Below, in pieces: positions 6,694 to 14,731 of a stretch of 21,944 nucleotides of DNA. The DNA is from Dehalococcoidales bacterium (GTDB taxonomy: Bacteria > Chloroflexota > Dehalococcoidia > Dehalococcoidales > UBA5627). Made by a program: the position numbers and the translations under genes. The stretch lies in assembly GCA_028706995.1 (NCBI GenBank), contig JAQTVR010000004.1, forward strand, positions 1-21,944. The letters are read 5' to 3'. Each line of letters begins with the position of its first letter. Within the stretch, counting starts at the first letter, position 1. The notes under the pieces were generated by a model. It was not told where the DNA came from, ran no database searches, and worked only from the letters and a program-made list of their open reading frames with translations.

Positions 6694-7467
6694 CTATTGG
6701 ATTTTTTCAGCCTGTTTTTTTATAGTATCCAGCCATGAAACCGATTTTATTTCCTTTTCCAGTAAGAATTTAATGTAAATTCTTAACAGGCGTTCTATTT
6801 CCAGGTCAAGTTCAGTGTTTATTTTTAGGCGGCTGATGGTGTTATAATTACATCCTTGCAACAATCTTAGGATTTTTACTGCATTAACTGAAATGGGATA
6901 GCAAAAATGATTGATGTGTTTGCAATCTGGACAGAGCATTCCCCCTGCGCCGGGGCAAAAGGAATTAATAGTCGGTTTCAATTGTGCTCTGCACGAAACA
7001 CATTGTCGTAGCTGGGGTCGGTAACCTACATTATCCAAAAGTTTAACTTCGAAGTAACGTAGAATCATGTCCCTGTTCTTTTCGGAGCAAAGTTTCTCCA
7101 GCACATCGAGTAATAACTTGAATAAGGCGTGGTCTTCTATATGTTCCCCGGTGAATTGATTGACCAGTTCGATAACATACAGGGCGTAGGCTGTTAGCTT
7201 GAGGTCATTTTTTATGGGCAGGAAGCTGTTAATAGTCTGACTGCCGGTTACAGTTGCCAGGTTTTTCCCTCTGGCAAGCGATACCATGCTGAAGGTAAGC
7301 AGTTCCAGGTGTCCCGACATCTTGCTTTTAGGTTGCCGGATGCTCTTAGCTACTGCCTGAATTTTACCAAGACGGGGTGTATAAAGAGTAAGTATCCTAT
7401 CCGCTTCACCCAGTTTGGTTTTTTTTATAATTATAGCTTCGGTCTTATAATTTCGTGGCTCTGACAT
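6694..7467 (-). CDS. recO: DNA repair protein RecO
   Basis: RecO anneals SSB-coated DNA and helps RecR load RecA at gaps. I choose ATG at 7467 (257 residues, MSEPRNYKTEAI) because the N-terminal OB-fold starts there and a promoter-like pair sits just upstream. A longer frame starts at 7530 and has an AGGTGG at a usable distance, but it would add 21 residues outside the family pattern. The fold is OB domain (to about 80), helical domain, and a cysteine cluster CVSC ... CPDC (156, 159, 179, 182) that probably binds zinc, as in other RecO proteins. recR is encoded 240 bases upstream on the same strand, so two members of one pathway are neighbours. Confidence 0.9.
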   Translation of the reverse strand: MSEPRNYKTEAIIIKKTKLGEADRILTLYTPRLGKIQAVAKSIRQPKSKMSGHLELLTFSMVSLARGKNLATVTGSQTINSFLPIKNDLKLTAYALYVIELVNQFTGEHIEDHALFKLLLDVLEKLCSEKNRDMILRYFEVKLLDNVGYRPQLRQCVSCRAQLKPTINSFCPGAGGMLCPDCKHINHFCYPISVNAVKILRLLQGCNYNTISRLKINTELDLEIERLLRIYIKFLLEKEIKSVSWLDTIKKQAEKIQ

Positions 7468-7482
7468 ATTATTTACATTTAA

Positions 7483-7510
7483 AGTATAACCGCTTCTGAA
7501 CTGGGTCACT
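7483..7510 (-). promoter_or_regulatory. Probable recO promoter, near-leaderless
   Basis: TATACT (7483-7488) follows AGTGAC (7505-7510) with a 16-base spacer. The start codon at 7467 lies 15 bases after the -10 hexamer, so the leader would be about 9 bases and hold no Shine-Dalgarno sequence. The -35 match is modest. Confidence 0.4.
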
Positions 7511-7536
7511 GGTAAGCTCTCGTATATCATTAGAGG

Positions 7537-7608
7537 CTATCCACCTGGCGCTCTTCTACCCACACGTATATCTATCTTGTCGAAATCATCGTACTTAATA
7601 TCATCCAT
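7537..7608 (-). pseudogene. N-terminal remnant of a CsaA/tRNA-binding domain gene
   Basis: ATG at 7608 has a ribosome site (AAGGGAAG) and begins a 23-residue frame, MDDIKYDDFDKIDIRVG followed by RRAPGG and a stop. The DFDKIDIRVG run is the conserved opening of CsaA / Trbp111-type tRNA-binding domains, which normally continue for about 100 residues. Nothing similar follows in any frame before recO. It is best read as a truncated gene; a translated short peptide or leader ORF for recO is possible. Confidence 0.4.
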
Positions 7609-7711
7609 TGTATTCTTCCCTTGCGGGTAAATGACAGTTAAACCTATTCGTTATCAGGCGAGAATACCAGTCTTTTCAATATATTTAAATAAATTGAATA
7701 TTGAGAACGTA

Positions 7712-8326
7712 TTACTTAAATTCCTGCCTACCTTCAATGGCGCGGGATAAAGTAACATCGTCGGCATATTCAAGTTCGGTACCGAAGGGCAGTCCCCTGG
7801 CGAGGCGGGTTACCTTAATTCCTATTGGTGCAATGATCTTACTAATGTACATGGCTGTCTGCTCCCCCTCCAGCGTAGGATTAGTAGCAAGAATGACCTC
7901 GTCCACTTTTGCATTTTTTAGCCGCTCGATAAGCTCATCAATTTTTATATCATTGACACCAATACCATCGGTAGGTGATATAGCACCATGAAGCACATGA
8001 TATAACCCTTTGTATATACCGGAGTGTTCCAGTGCCAGAATATCTTGTGGCTGCTCGACAACGCATATACTTGTGATATCACGTAAGTTATTGCGGCAAA
8101 TAGGGCAGAAATCTGCGTCAGCAATATTAAAACAGGCGGAGCAGAGACGGGTATTATTTTTTAGAGACTCCATAGCCTCTGCCAGAGCTAAAACCTGCTC
8201 CTTGGGCGCGCGCAGCAAATGATAAGTTAACCGCTGAGCACTTTTAGGCCCGATGCCTGGCAGTTTGGCAAACTCTTGTATAAGCCTGTTTACCGAATCA
8301 GCAGTATTGGATACATTTACTTCCAA
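7712..8326 (-). CDS. recR: Recombination protein RecR
   Basis: A 204-residue RecR, the DNA-clamp partner of RecO in gap repair. A helix-hairpin-helix lies at 22-33 (LPGIGPKSAQRL), a C4 zinc finger at C62, C65, C74 and C77, and a Toprim domain from about 85 to 175 with E91 and the NPTLEGEQTA segment. The start at 8326 is TTG, preceded by AAAGAGAAC; the next in-frame start would cut into the first helix. It is 15 bases downstream of ybaB, giving the common dnaX-ybaB-recR order. Confidence 0.96.
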   Translation of the reverse strand: MEVNVSNTADSVNRLIQEFAKLPGIGPKSAQRLTYHLLRAPKEQVLALAEAMESLKNNTRLCSACFNIADADFCPICRNNLRDITSICVVEQPQDILALEHSGIYKGLYHVLHGAISPTDGIGVNDIKIDELIERLKNAKVDEVILATNPTLEGEQTAMYISKIIAPIGIKVTRLARGLPFGTELEYADDVTLSRAIEGRQEFK

Positions 8327-8341
8327 TTTAGTTCTCTTTCT

Positions 8342-8650
8342 TTAGTCGGTTATTCCTGGAATTTTCATGCCGCCGGTTAATTTTTTAAGTTTCTCTTCAG
8401 CCAATTTCTTTGATTTTTCCAGTGCATCGGTCACTGCTTTAAATACCAGTTTTTCGAGGTTGGCGACTTTACCTGTTTCCACTGCTTCGGGTGCTATTTT
8501 AATAGATAATACTTTTTGCTTACCGTTGGCGGTTACTTTTACCGCCCCGTTTCCGGCTTCAGCCTCAACAGTCAATTTTTCCAGTTCTTTCTGGGCTTTG
8601 TCCAGGTTGGATTTTAATTCCATTGCCTGTTTCATCATAGATAGGTTCAT
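8342..8650 (-). CDS. ybaB: YbaB/EbfC nucleoid-associated protein
   Basis: A 102-residue member of the YbaB/EbfC family, small dimeric proteins that bind DNA and are encoded between dnaX and recR in many bacteria. The long N-terminal helix (KQAMELKSNLDKAQKELEKL), the G-rich AGNGAVKVTANGKQKVLSIKI strand region and the C-terminal helix ending in LTGGMKIPG are all present. Its ATG overlaps the dnaX stop (ATGA at 8647-8650), which couples translation. M5 is a possible alternative start. Confidence 0.95.
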   Translation of the reverse strand: MNLSMMKQAMELKSNLDKAQKELEKLTVEAEAGNGAVKVTANGKQKVLSIKIAPEAVETGKVANLEKLVFKAVTDALEKSKKLAEEKLKKLTGGMKIPGITD

Positions 8651-10266
8651 TTTTCCTCCACTTCGACAATTTGCCCGCCAAATCTTTGTATTTCACGCAC
8701 CAGGTGATTTTCCTCGGGTTCGTAAATGCAACGGACCTCACAGGGATGGCCAATGAAATTACCGATTATTTTTGCGGCTATTTTATTATTTTCTGTTTCT
8801 TCTATTTTATCCTTATGAACGGGAAATCTAAAGGAAAGGACCACGGTATTATCATTAAAGGCTACCGGTTTGACACCGGCGCTTCTCAGGATTGCCAGGG
8901 CTGGAGATCTTTTAAAGCTATCCGGGGCATGCTCAATGATGGTTTTCCAGTTCGTGTTGAGTTGTTCCAGATTGTTACAGAATTCCTTTGTGACGTGTTT
9001 ATAAGATGTGTGTGTTTCTGTTTCTACAGGTTTAGGATCAAATATAACCGGTTTTAATTCTTCTTCCGGCTCAGGTTCCAATTCAGGTTTATGTTTTTTA
9101 TCCTTATTAGATGTAATTATATTAGTCTTAGCCTGTACTATTACATCAGATTTAAATTGAGGAGTTTGAACAGCATTTTTAATCCCTTCACTTGAGGAGA
9201 GTGAACAATCGACAAGAGCCAGTTCTAGCGGCAGGGTAGAGTAGTTATCTAAATTGAGTTCCAGTTTCCCAAATAGTTTAATTGCTTTTAGAACTTGTTC
9301 TGTTGAAATCATGTTTGCAAGGTCCGTTAACGCGGCTATCTCCTCTGTAGTGAAGTCAAGGTCTTTCTGGTAACCATTTCTTATCAATAGTAATCCTCTA
9401 AGATACTTCACAATTTCACGGTTGAATTGTTTAAGGTCAAATCCGTCATTATTCACAGAGTTGATTGTTTTAATACCGGCAGGTAAATCACCGTTTACAA
9501 TATGTTCTACCAGTTCTTTTGCCCGTTCATCTCCCGTAATTCCCAGTACAGACTGTACCTGTTTCAAACTAACACTCGGTCCATAATAGGTAAAGAGCTT
9601 TTCCATGAGATTCTCTGCGTCTCTTAAGCTACCGGTAGAATTCCTGGCGATAAGATTAAGCGCCTCTTCTTTTATTTTTATACCTTCACTCTTGCATATT
9701 TGTTGCAATTTTTGCATCATATCGTTCTGGCTAATACGGCGAAAATCGAAACGCTGGCATCTTGACATAATAGTAGGTAGGACCTTATGAACCTCTGTGG
9801 TTGCCAGTATAAATATAACGCATGACGGTGGCTCCTCGAGTGTCTTAAGGAGGGCATTGGATGCTTCTTTCGTGAGCATGTGGAATTCATCAATGATATA
9901 AACCTTATAGTTGGCTTTCCCTGGGGCATAGTTGACACGTTCGCGTAATTCACGTATTTCATCTATCCCACGGTTGCTGGCGGCGTCAATTTCAATCACA
10001 TCCATAGCCCTGCCTTCGGTTATCGCAAGGCACATATCACAGGTATTACAGGGTTCGCCTTTACCGTTACCGGTGCAGTTTACTGCCTTGGCAAGAATAC
10101 GCCCGGTACTGGTTTTACCAGTGCCTCTAGGGCCACAAAAAAGATAGGCATGAGATACATGCCCGCTGTTCAGAGCATTTAACAGCGTTTGGGTCACATG
10201 CTCTTGCCCGGCGACATCGCCTAGAGTTTGCGGACGCCATTTGCGATAAAAAACTTGAGACTCCAT
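8647..10266 (-). CDS. dnaX: DNA polymerase III subunit tau (and possibly gamma)
   Basis: A 539-residue clamp-loader ATPase that loads the sliding clamp for replication. Visible motifs are Walker A GPRGTGKTS (45-53), zinc ligands C64, C73, C76 and C79, Walker B IIDEFHML (124-131), and the SRC motif (168-170) used for trans arginine-finger action. Domain III ends near residue 370, followed by an acidic linker with PELEPEPEEE and a C-terminal domain. Codons 390-391 are AAA AAA within an A6 run, and a -1 shift there reads one codon and a stop, giving a 392-residue product the size expected for gamma. Promoter elements lie directly upstream, and ybaB and recR follow in an operon. Confidence 0.96.
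   Translation of the reverse strand: MESQVFYRKWRPQTLGDVAGQEHVTQTLLNALNSGHVSHAYLFCGPRGTGKTSTGRILAKAVNCTGNGKGEPCNTCDMCLAITEGRAMDVIEIDAASNRGIDEIRELRERVNYAPGKANYKVYIIDEFHMLTKEASNALLKTLEEPPSCVIFILATTEVHKVLPTIMSRCQRFDFRRISQNDMMQKLQQICKSEGIKIKEEALNLIARNSTGSLRDAENLMEKLFTYYGPSVSLKQVQSVLGITGDERAKELVEHIVNGDLPAGIKTINSVNNDGFDLKQFNREIVKYLRGLLLIRNGYQKDLDFTTEEIAALTDLANMISTEQVLKAIKLFGKLELNLDNYSTLPLELALVDCSLSSSEGIKNAVQTPQFKSDVIVQAKTNIITSNKDKKHKPELEPEPEEELKPVIFDPKPVETETHTSYKHVTKEFCNNLEQLNTNWKTIIEHAPDSFKRSPALAILRSAGVKPVAFNDNTVVLSFRFPVHKDKIEETENNKIAAKIIGNFIGHPCEVRCIYEPEENHLVREIQRFGGQIVEVEEK
9090..9099 (-). promoter_or_regulatory. Candidate dnaX slippage (frameshift) site
   Basis: On the minus strand the A6 run at 9094-9099 fills two lysine codons exactly. 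Slipping back one base gives ACA TAA, a stop after one residue. AAGGA lies just upstream of the run. No strong stem-loop is evident downstream. The position, right after the conserved ATPase/collar domains, matches where other dnaX genes make gamma. Confidence 0.45.
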
Positions 10267-10280
10267 ATTTTTGTACCCTT

Positions 10281-10309
10281 ATTATACCCTATGCAGCATT
10301 ATTTCCAAA
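10281..10309 (-). promoter_or_regulatory. dnaX operon promoter, near-leaderless
   Basis: A perfect TATAAT (10281-10286) is preceded by TTTGGA (10304-10309) with a 17-base spacer. The dnaX ATG at 10266 begins 14 bases past the -10 box, so the leader would be about 8 bases. AAGGG lies at the likely start site and would be mostly or wholly excluded from the RNA. Confidence 0.65.
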
Positions 10310-10351
10310 GAAAACACTGGCTAGTGAAGATTATTATTTTGCATTTATATA

Positions 10352-10390
10352 TTAACAAAAACCCCCTCATTAAAGAGGGGTTTTTGTTAA
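10352..10390 (-). terminator. Rho-independent terminator after the tubulin-like gene
   Basis: TTAACAAAAACCCC...TC and GAGGGGTTTTTGTTAA form a long stem with one unpaired C and a six-base loop, ending in a run of T on both strands. It lies 26 bases past the stop of the tubulin-like gene and before the dnaX promoter, so it separates the two minus-strand transcripts. The symmetry would let it work in either direction. Confidence 0.85.
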
Positions 10391-10415
10391 TTCTGAAAAT
10401 AGATTACCAGGATAA

Positions 10416-11588
10416 TTATAAGAGAGTTGGGATGTCTTTCCCCAAATCTTCTATAGTTTGCAACTTGCAGGCAACTTCCTTTTGTCTCTGTTTTATAATA
10501 GGTACGAGGTCTGTCGAGGCATTGTAGTATTTCCTGACTTTTTCTACATCGCTCAGCTCGGACAGTATAACTGTGACACTCATATTGGTTCCGTCTCTGG
10601 GATAATCACCATTGCGAATAATAGCGTTAGGCGCTATGTCCCTCATCCAGTCGCCCATCTCTTTAACCATATCCATGTTTATTTGTTTGGCGGGCGCTGT
10701 TATCAGGTACATAGCCCTGCTGGCATCTTTGGGATTGCAGCGGGTGGATATTTCGCTAATTGCTTCATCCATAGCCTGTACGGCTTTATGAGTCTGGCTG
10801 CTTTTATTCCTGAAACTTCCTGACGAACCAAATAACGTAAAGCGGTCTATTTTCGATTCTCCATAACCAATAACCGTCCAGCCGAGCAGGGTTTGGATTA
10901 TATCGCCAGCGTCTAATGTTTTAGCGCCGACATGGGCGGCTTTCTTTTCTTCACCGGCGCAGAGCAGGTTATAGAATGGGGCAGCAATAAGTGCGTTTAT
11001 CTTATCAAGGTTATTTTTTAAAGAGAAATCTTTTCTGACGTATCTCTGGTTATCGACTAGTATTACTGCATCAGCTACGGAGTAAATGGATTTTAAACAA
11101 ACGGCGGTGTTATAGACGGTACGCTCTTCGTTTTCCTCTTCGTGTTCAAAAGGCAGAACGATCAGGGCATATAAAGGCTTATCCACGTAGCGTTCTTTTA
11201 TGTGCTGAGCAATTATGGGAATCGCACCTGATCCGGTACCACCTGCGGCACTGGCAACCAGCAAGAACCCGTCAGTATCATAAAAGCGCTTGGTGGTTCT
11301 TAGGGCATCGACGATTTTATCCGCGTCTTCTCTGGCTACTTCGGCGCCCAGCTCGTTAATCTTGCCGACACCGTGCCCGCCGGTTTTACGTCCACCTATA
11401 AGTATTCTATGCTGGTAATCAGCTTTGATGGTTGATAGACCGCTCAGATCGGCAGCATCGGTATTAACCGCGAAAATACCGGGGATTATTTCTATTCCCC
11501 GGCTGCTAATAGCTCTTTTATTTAAGCGGGCAAATTCGTCGGCGATACGGCTACCACACTGCCCGAAACCAATAACCACTAATTTCAT
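10416..11588 (-). CDS. Tubulin/FtsZ-family GTPase (CetZ-like, divergent)
   Basis: A 390-residue protein with the tubulin GTP-binding signature GGTGSG (116-121), an N-terminal GFGQCGSRIAD loop and VNTDAADL (41-48) as in FtsZ/tubulin nucleotide sites. The synergy loop appears as T224-L-D226-A-G-D229, which keeps both acidic residues of the NxDxxD pattern but has Thr where FtsZ has Asn. There is no long C-terminal tail like that of FtsZ. It probably forms GTP-dependent filaments; a role in cell shape or division is inferred only. It has its own promoter and terminator, so it is a single-gene unit. It is not the ordinary FtsZ: the sequence outside the nucleotide site is very different. Confidence 0.85.
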   Translation of the reverse strand: MKLVVIGFGQCGSRIADEFARLNKRAISSRGIEIIPGIFAVNTDAADLSGLSTIKADYQHRILIGGRKTGGHGVGKINELGAEVAREDADKIVDALRTTKRFYDTDGFLLVASAAGGTGSGAIPIIAQHIKERYVDKPLYALIVLPFEHEEENEERTVYNTAVCLKSIYSVADAVILVDNQRYVRKDFSLKNNLDKINALIAAPFYNLLCAGEEKKAAHVGAKTLDAGDIIQTLLGWTVIGYGESKIDRFTLFGSSGSFRNKSSQTHKAVQAMDEAISEISTRCNPKDASRAMYLITAPAKQINMDMVKEMGDWMRDIAPNAIIRNGDYPRDGTNMSVTVILSELSDVEKVRKYYNASTDLVPIIKQRQKEVACKLQTIEDLGKDIPTLL

Positions 11589-11626
11589 TTAATATCCTCC
11601 CAATTTATTCGTTAGAATGGTGTGCT

Positions 11627-11656
11627 ATTTTAACCACACTTTATTGAGATTGTCAA
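11627..11656 (-). promoter_or_regulatory. Promoter of the tubulin-like gene
   Basis: A perfect TTGACA (11651-11656) and TAAAAT (11627-11632) are 18 bases apart on the minus strand. The leader of about 30 bases carries the strong ribosome site GGGAGGA before ATG at 11588. Confidence 0.7.
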
Positions 11657-11798
11657 TATTCCTTAAAGCTGAATAACATGGCATTTATTAATTCGACATA
11701 ATTTAATATTTTCTAGTCAATAATAAATAATTTCTGTCTATGGAAATAGGAAATTGATATTACTTAAATAAAACTTTTTTGTCTCATGAAAGTATGTC

Positions 11799-11826
11799 TT
11801 GACAAACTGGAATTAAATAATATATT
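11799..11826 (+). promoter_or_regulatory. Probable promoter of tetR-mgsD
   Basis: A perfect TTGACA (11799-11804) precedes TATATT (11821-11826) with a 16-base spacer. The leader to the tetR ATG would be about 78 bases, enough to contain an operator. This is the only good plus-strand promoter before mgsD. Confidence 0.6.
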
Positions 11827-11910
11827 GTAAGTAAAGATAAACTAACATCCGCTGTTATACAATCGTATTTTCTCCAGTGCTACTTAATACAATTCTCAAG
11901 GGGTGATCTA

Positions 11911-12556
11911 ATGTCTAGAAATAAGGAGCCAAGTGTAATCAGGCGGCAACAGATAATTGAAGCAGCCAGGAAACTGATCACAAGCAAAAGGCAGCGAGTA
12001 CGTAACAATTAAAGGAATTGCCAGAGAGGCGGGAATCTTCGAGGCAGCCATTTATCGCCATTTCAATCATAAGCGAGACATATTTTGTTTATTGATAGAT
12101 AGTATTGGAGATAGTCTCATAGCTGAAGTTAGGGAGATGGAGAATCATCCTGACATGAATAAAAAGCTATATAATATATTGCAGAAGCATATCTCAGAAA
12201 TAGAACAGCGGCAAGGAATTCCTTTTCAGGTTATTGCAGAGGTAATAAGTTTAGGGGATAAGGCCTTAAATTCGAAAACTTCTAATATATTACACCAATA
12301 TATCGCTGAATTACAAATATTACTTGAAGATGGTGTTAAAAAGGGTGAATTCAGGCAGAATTTGGATACCCAGTCGGCGGCTACGCTATTATTCAGTATT
12401 ATTCATGGGCTCGTGAATTTATGGTATCTCAGTGAATACGATTTTAATCTTAAGGGGAATTATGAAAACCTTTGGAAAACATATTGCAAGGTTATTTCTC
12501 CGAATGGGGACGACACTTTTGTTTTAGCTCCATTGGTCGTATCTCCGCCAAGTTAA
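11911..12556 (+). pseudogene. TetR-family regulator with a one-base frameshift
   Basis: ATG at 11911 follows AAGGGGTGAT. The frame reads MSRNKEPSVIRRQQIIEAAR and then KLITSK before shifting at an A4 run (11986-11989), hitting TAA at codon 34. Dropping one A restores a 214-residue TetR protein: the HTH continues as GSEYVTIKGIAREAG and AAIYRHFNHKRDIF, followed by a helical ligand-binding domain to the stop at 12556. Everything downstream of the shift is intact, so the lesion is recent, or it is a sequencing error, or the site is recoded. An internal ATG at 12092 cannot give the HTH. It lies 24 bases upstream of mgsD on the same strand and is the likely regulator of that gene. Confidence 0.8.
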
Positions 12557-12580
12557 TAATAATGACGGGAGGGAAGAGTT

Positions 12581-14647
12581 ATGCGTTACGAATTTATCAG
12601 GCAGGCCGACCATATCGGTCCTGTTAAAATTCATGACGTCTGCCGCTGTCTTGAACTGGATTCCGGCTCGGATATGGGGAATCTGGCAAAAGACAGCGCC
12701 GGAACACGTCGTATAAGCCGTGAAGCCATCGCAGATATCGAACAAAAAATGGCAATCGTATTGCCGGTAAGGAATGAAGATCTGAAGGTCTTCGAGAGTG
12801 TACTGAGTGGTATTCCACATGATTGTTTAATCATAGTTATTTCCAACAGCAGTATGGATATTTTTAAGAATGAGAAGGATATTGTAAGCCGTTTCTGCAA
12901 TGTTACCAAACGTCAGGCAATGGTAGTGCATCAAAAAGATCCAGATCTGGCTAATGCCTTCTCGTTCTCGGGGTATCCGGATATTATAGGGGATGACGGC
13001 CTTATTAGTAATGGTAAAAGCGAAGGGATGATAATCGGTATTATTTTGTCCAGACTCATGGGTAAGGAATATGTGGGTTTTATAGATACTGATAATTATA
13101 TACCGGGAGCTGTATTGGAGTATGTTAAGCATTATGCCACCGGATTCAGCATAGTTAATTCTCCGTATTCAATGGTTCGAATATTATGGCGATATAAACC
13201 CAAACTGATAGGAGAACTTTATTTTAAGAAATGGGGGCGTGTTTCAGAGATAAGCAATCGTTTTGTTAACGCTCTTCTTTCTACCAAGGGAAGGTTCGAG
13301 ACCGAAGTTATTAAAACGGCTAATGCGGGTGAGCATGCCATGAGCTTAGAACTGGCAATGAGACTTACTTACGGCTCCGGTTATGCAGTGGAGACGCAGG
13401 AGCTTATCTCTATATTAGAGAATTTCAGCGGGATTTTAGAAGCTACCGACGATTTCGTCCCCGAAAAGGGTGTGGAAATATTACAAACCGAATCAATAAA
13501 TCCCCATCTTCATGCTGAAAAAGGGGATGACCATCTTCTCCAGGAAATGTTGATCCCCAGCCTTTCGGTAATATATCACAGTCCCTTGTGCGAAGAGCAA
13601 ACGAGGAATGCTATAAAAAAGCAGTTACTGGATATGGAATGCCTGAAAGAAGGCGAAATGGTGCCGGATATACACCTTTTATCTCCTCCACAAAATATTA
13701 ACCTACCTGTATTTGCCGATAATATGGAAAGTATTATGCCCAGAATCATAGTGCCGGATAATTCTATATTCAGGATTGCAGTTGCTCGGAATAAAAAAAC
13801 GGACGCGAACAATAAAGTAGTAATTACGGATCTGGACGGGACGTTATTAGATTCACAGAACTATTCATATAGCCTGGCGTTAGACGCAATAAGGAAACTG
13901 CAGGGATTGGGAATTCCGATTGTTTTTTGTTCCTCAAAAACCAGGTTCGAGCAGGAGGTATATCGCGAAGAACTTGGTATAAATACCCCATTCATCGTAG
14001 AAAATGGAGGAGCCGTTTATGTTCCGAAGGATTACTTCAGACTGCCGTTTTCTTATGATAAAATCATTTCTGATTACATGGTTATTGAGTTTGGGATTGC
14101 GTATCAGGAACTGCGGCACAGGTTGAGCATGGCTCTGGAAGCTGCTTATTGTCAAATAGAAGCAAATGCCAGTCTTGGGGGTATACTTATTAACAGTTTT
14201 GGAGATATGACCATTGAAGAAGTTGCCAAAGAGACAGGGCTTGGCTTGAAAATGGCGGCACTGGCTAAGCAGAGGGAATATAGTGAGACGATAACAGTTA
14301 AAGGTAATAAAAAAGCAGTAGATGTAGTGTTCGATGAAATTAAGAAAGCGGGGTTGCTGTGCACATTTGGCGGCAGATTTTATGAAGTTACCGGTGGCAA
14401 CGATAAGGGGAAAGCTGTCAAGATCATTCTTGAATTATATAAAATGAATTATGGGAATGTAATGTCATTTGGAATTGGTAATAATATAAATGATTTGCCG
14501 CTGCTTTCACAGGTCAATTACCGGATGCTTGTTCAAGGGGCAGACAAACGCTGGCAGAAGCTGAATATTAGTGGTCTTTGCAGGGTAAAGGGAGTGGGGC
14601 CTGAGGGATGGAGCAAAGCCATAGAAATGGTAGTCGCTCAGGGATAG
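12581..14647 (+). CDS. mgsD: Bifunctional mannosyl-3-phosphoglycerate synthase/phosphatase
   Basis: A 688-residue fusion that makes the compatible solute mannosylglycerate. Residues 1 to about 395 are a GT55-type mannosyl-3-phosphoglycerate synthase using GDP-mannose and 3-phosphoglycerate, with the metal-binding D169-T-D171 of FIDTDN. Residues 413-688 are a HAD phosphatase that removes the phosphate: motif I D417-L-D419-G, motif II FCSSKTRFE (449-457), K609 and motif IV G631-I-G-N-N-I-N-D638. In most HAD enzymes the fourth residue of motif IV is Asp, here Asn634. The same fusion is known from Dehalococcoides. ATG follows a strong GGGAGGG. It is transcribed behind the TetR gene and convergent to gap. 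Confidence 0.93.
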   Translation: MRYEFIRQADHIGPVKIHDVCRCLELDSGSDMGNLAKDSAGTRRISREAIADIEQKMAIVLPVRNEDLKVFESVLSGIPHDCLIIVISNSSMDIFKNEKDIVSRFCNVTKRQAMVVHQKDPDLANAFSFSGYPDIIGDDGLISNGKSEGMIIGIILSRLMGKEYVGFIDTDNYIPGAVLEYVKHYATGFSIVNSPYSMVRILWRYKPKLIGELYFKKWGRVSEISNRFVNALLSTKGRFETEVIKTANAGEHAMSLELAMRLTYGSGYAVETQELISILENFSGILEATDDFVPEKGVEILQTESINPHLHAEKGDDHLLQEMLIPSLSVIYHSPLCEEQTRNAIKKQLLDMECLKEGEMVPDIHLLSPPQNINLPVFADNMESIMPRIIVPDNSIFRIAVARNKKTDANNKVVITDLDGTLLDSQNYSYSLALDAIRKLQGLGIPIVFCSSKTRFEQEVYREELGINTPFIVENGGAVYVPKDYFRLPFSYDKIISDYMVIEFGIAYQELRHRLSMALEAAYCQIEANASLGGILINSFGDMTIEEVAKETGLGLKMAALAKQREYSETITVKGNKKAVDVVFDEIKKAGLLCTFGGRFYEVTGGNDKGKAVKIILELYKMNYGNVMSFGIGNNINDLPLLSQVNYRMLVQGADKRWQKLNISGLCRVKGVGPEGWSKAIEMVVAQG

Positions 14648-14704
14648 TCCTTTTCAAAGACTGATTCCAGCAAGTGTTCCCACAGGTTAAATACATATCA
14701 TCTT

Positions 14705-14731
14705 ATAGACTGGTGATGTCTATCCGTTTTT
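14705..14731 (+). terminator. Possible terminator of mgsD
   Basis: ATAGAC and GTCTAT (14705-14723) form a six-base stem with a seven-base loop, followed shortly by five T. The stem is AT-rich and overlaps the last codons of the convergent gap gene, so the call is weak. Confidence 0.3.

Larger units (their letters stand above)
11589..11910. other. Intergenic region between divergent tubulin-like and tetR genes
   Basis: This 322-base AT-rich stretch contains one promoter facing each way (described separately) and about 140 bases between them with no gene that I can support. Several loose AT-rich symmetries are present, but none is a clear TetR operator. Confidence 0.6.

Noticed and set aside
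7528..7530. recO start at 7530
   Set aside because: It would add 21 residues not typical of RecO and would include the promoter-like hexamers; 7467 fits the family N-terminus better, although an AGGTGG upstream of 7530 leaves some doubt.
7668..7705. AT-rich symmetry after recR as a terminator
   Set aside because: The arms are only six bases of A/T, and there is no GC stem.
12092..12556. A short independent gene starting at the internal ATG at 12092
   Set aside because: It is the effector domain of the frameshifted TetR gene; the HTH continues in frame upstream of this ATG, and no ribosome site fits.
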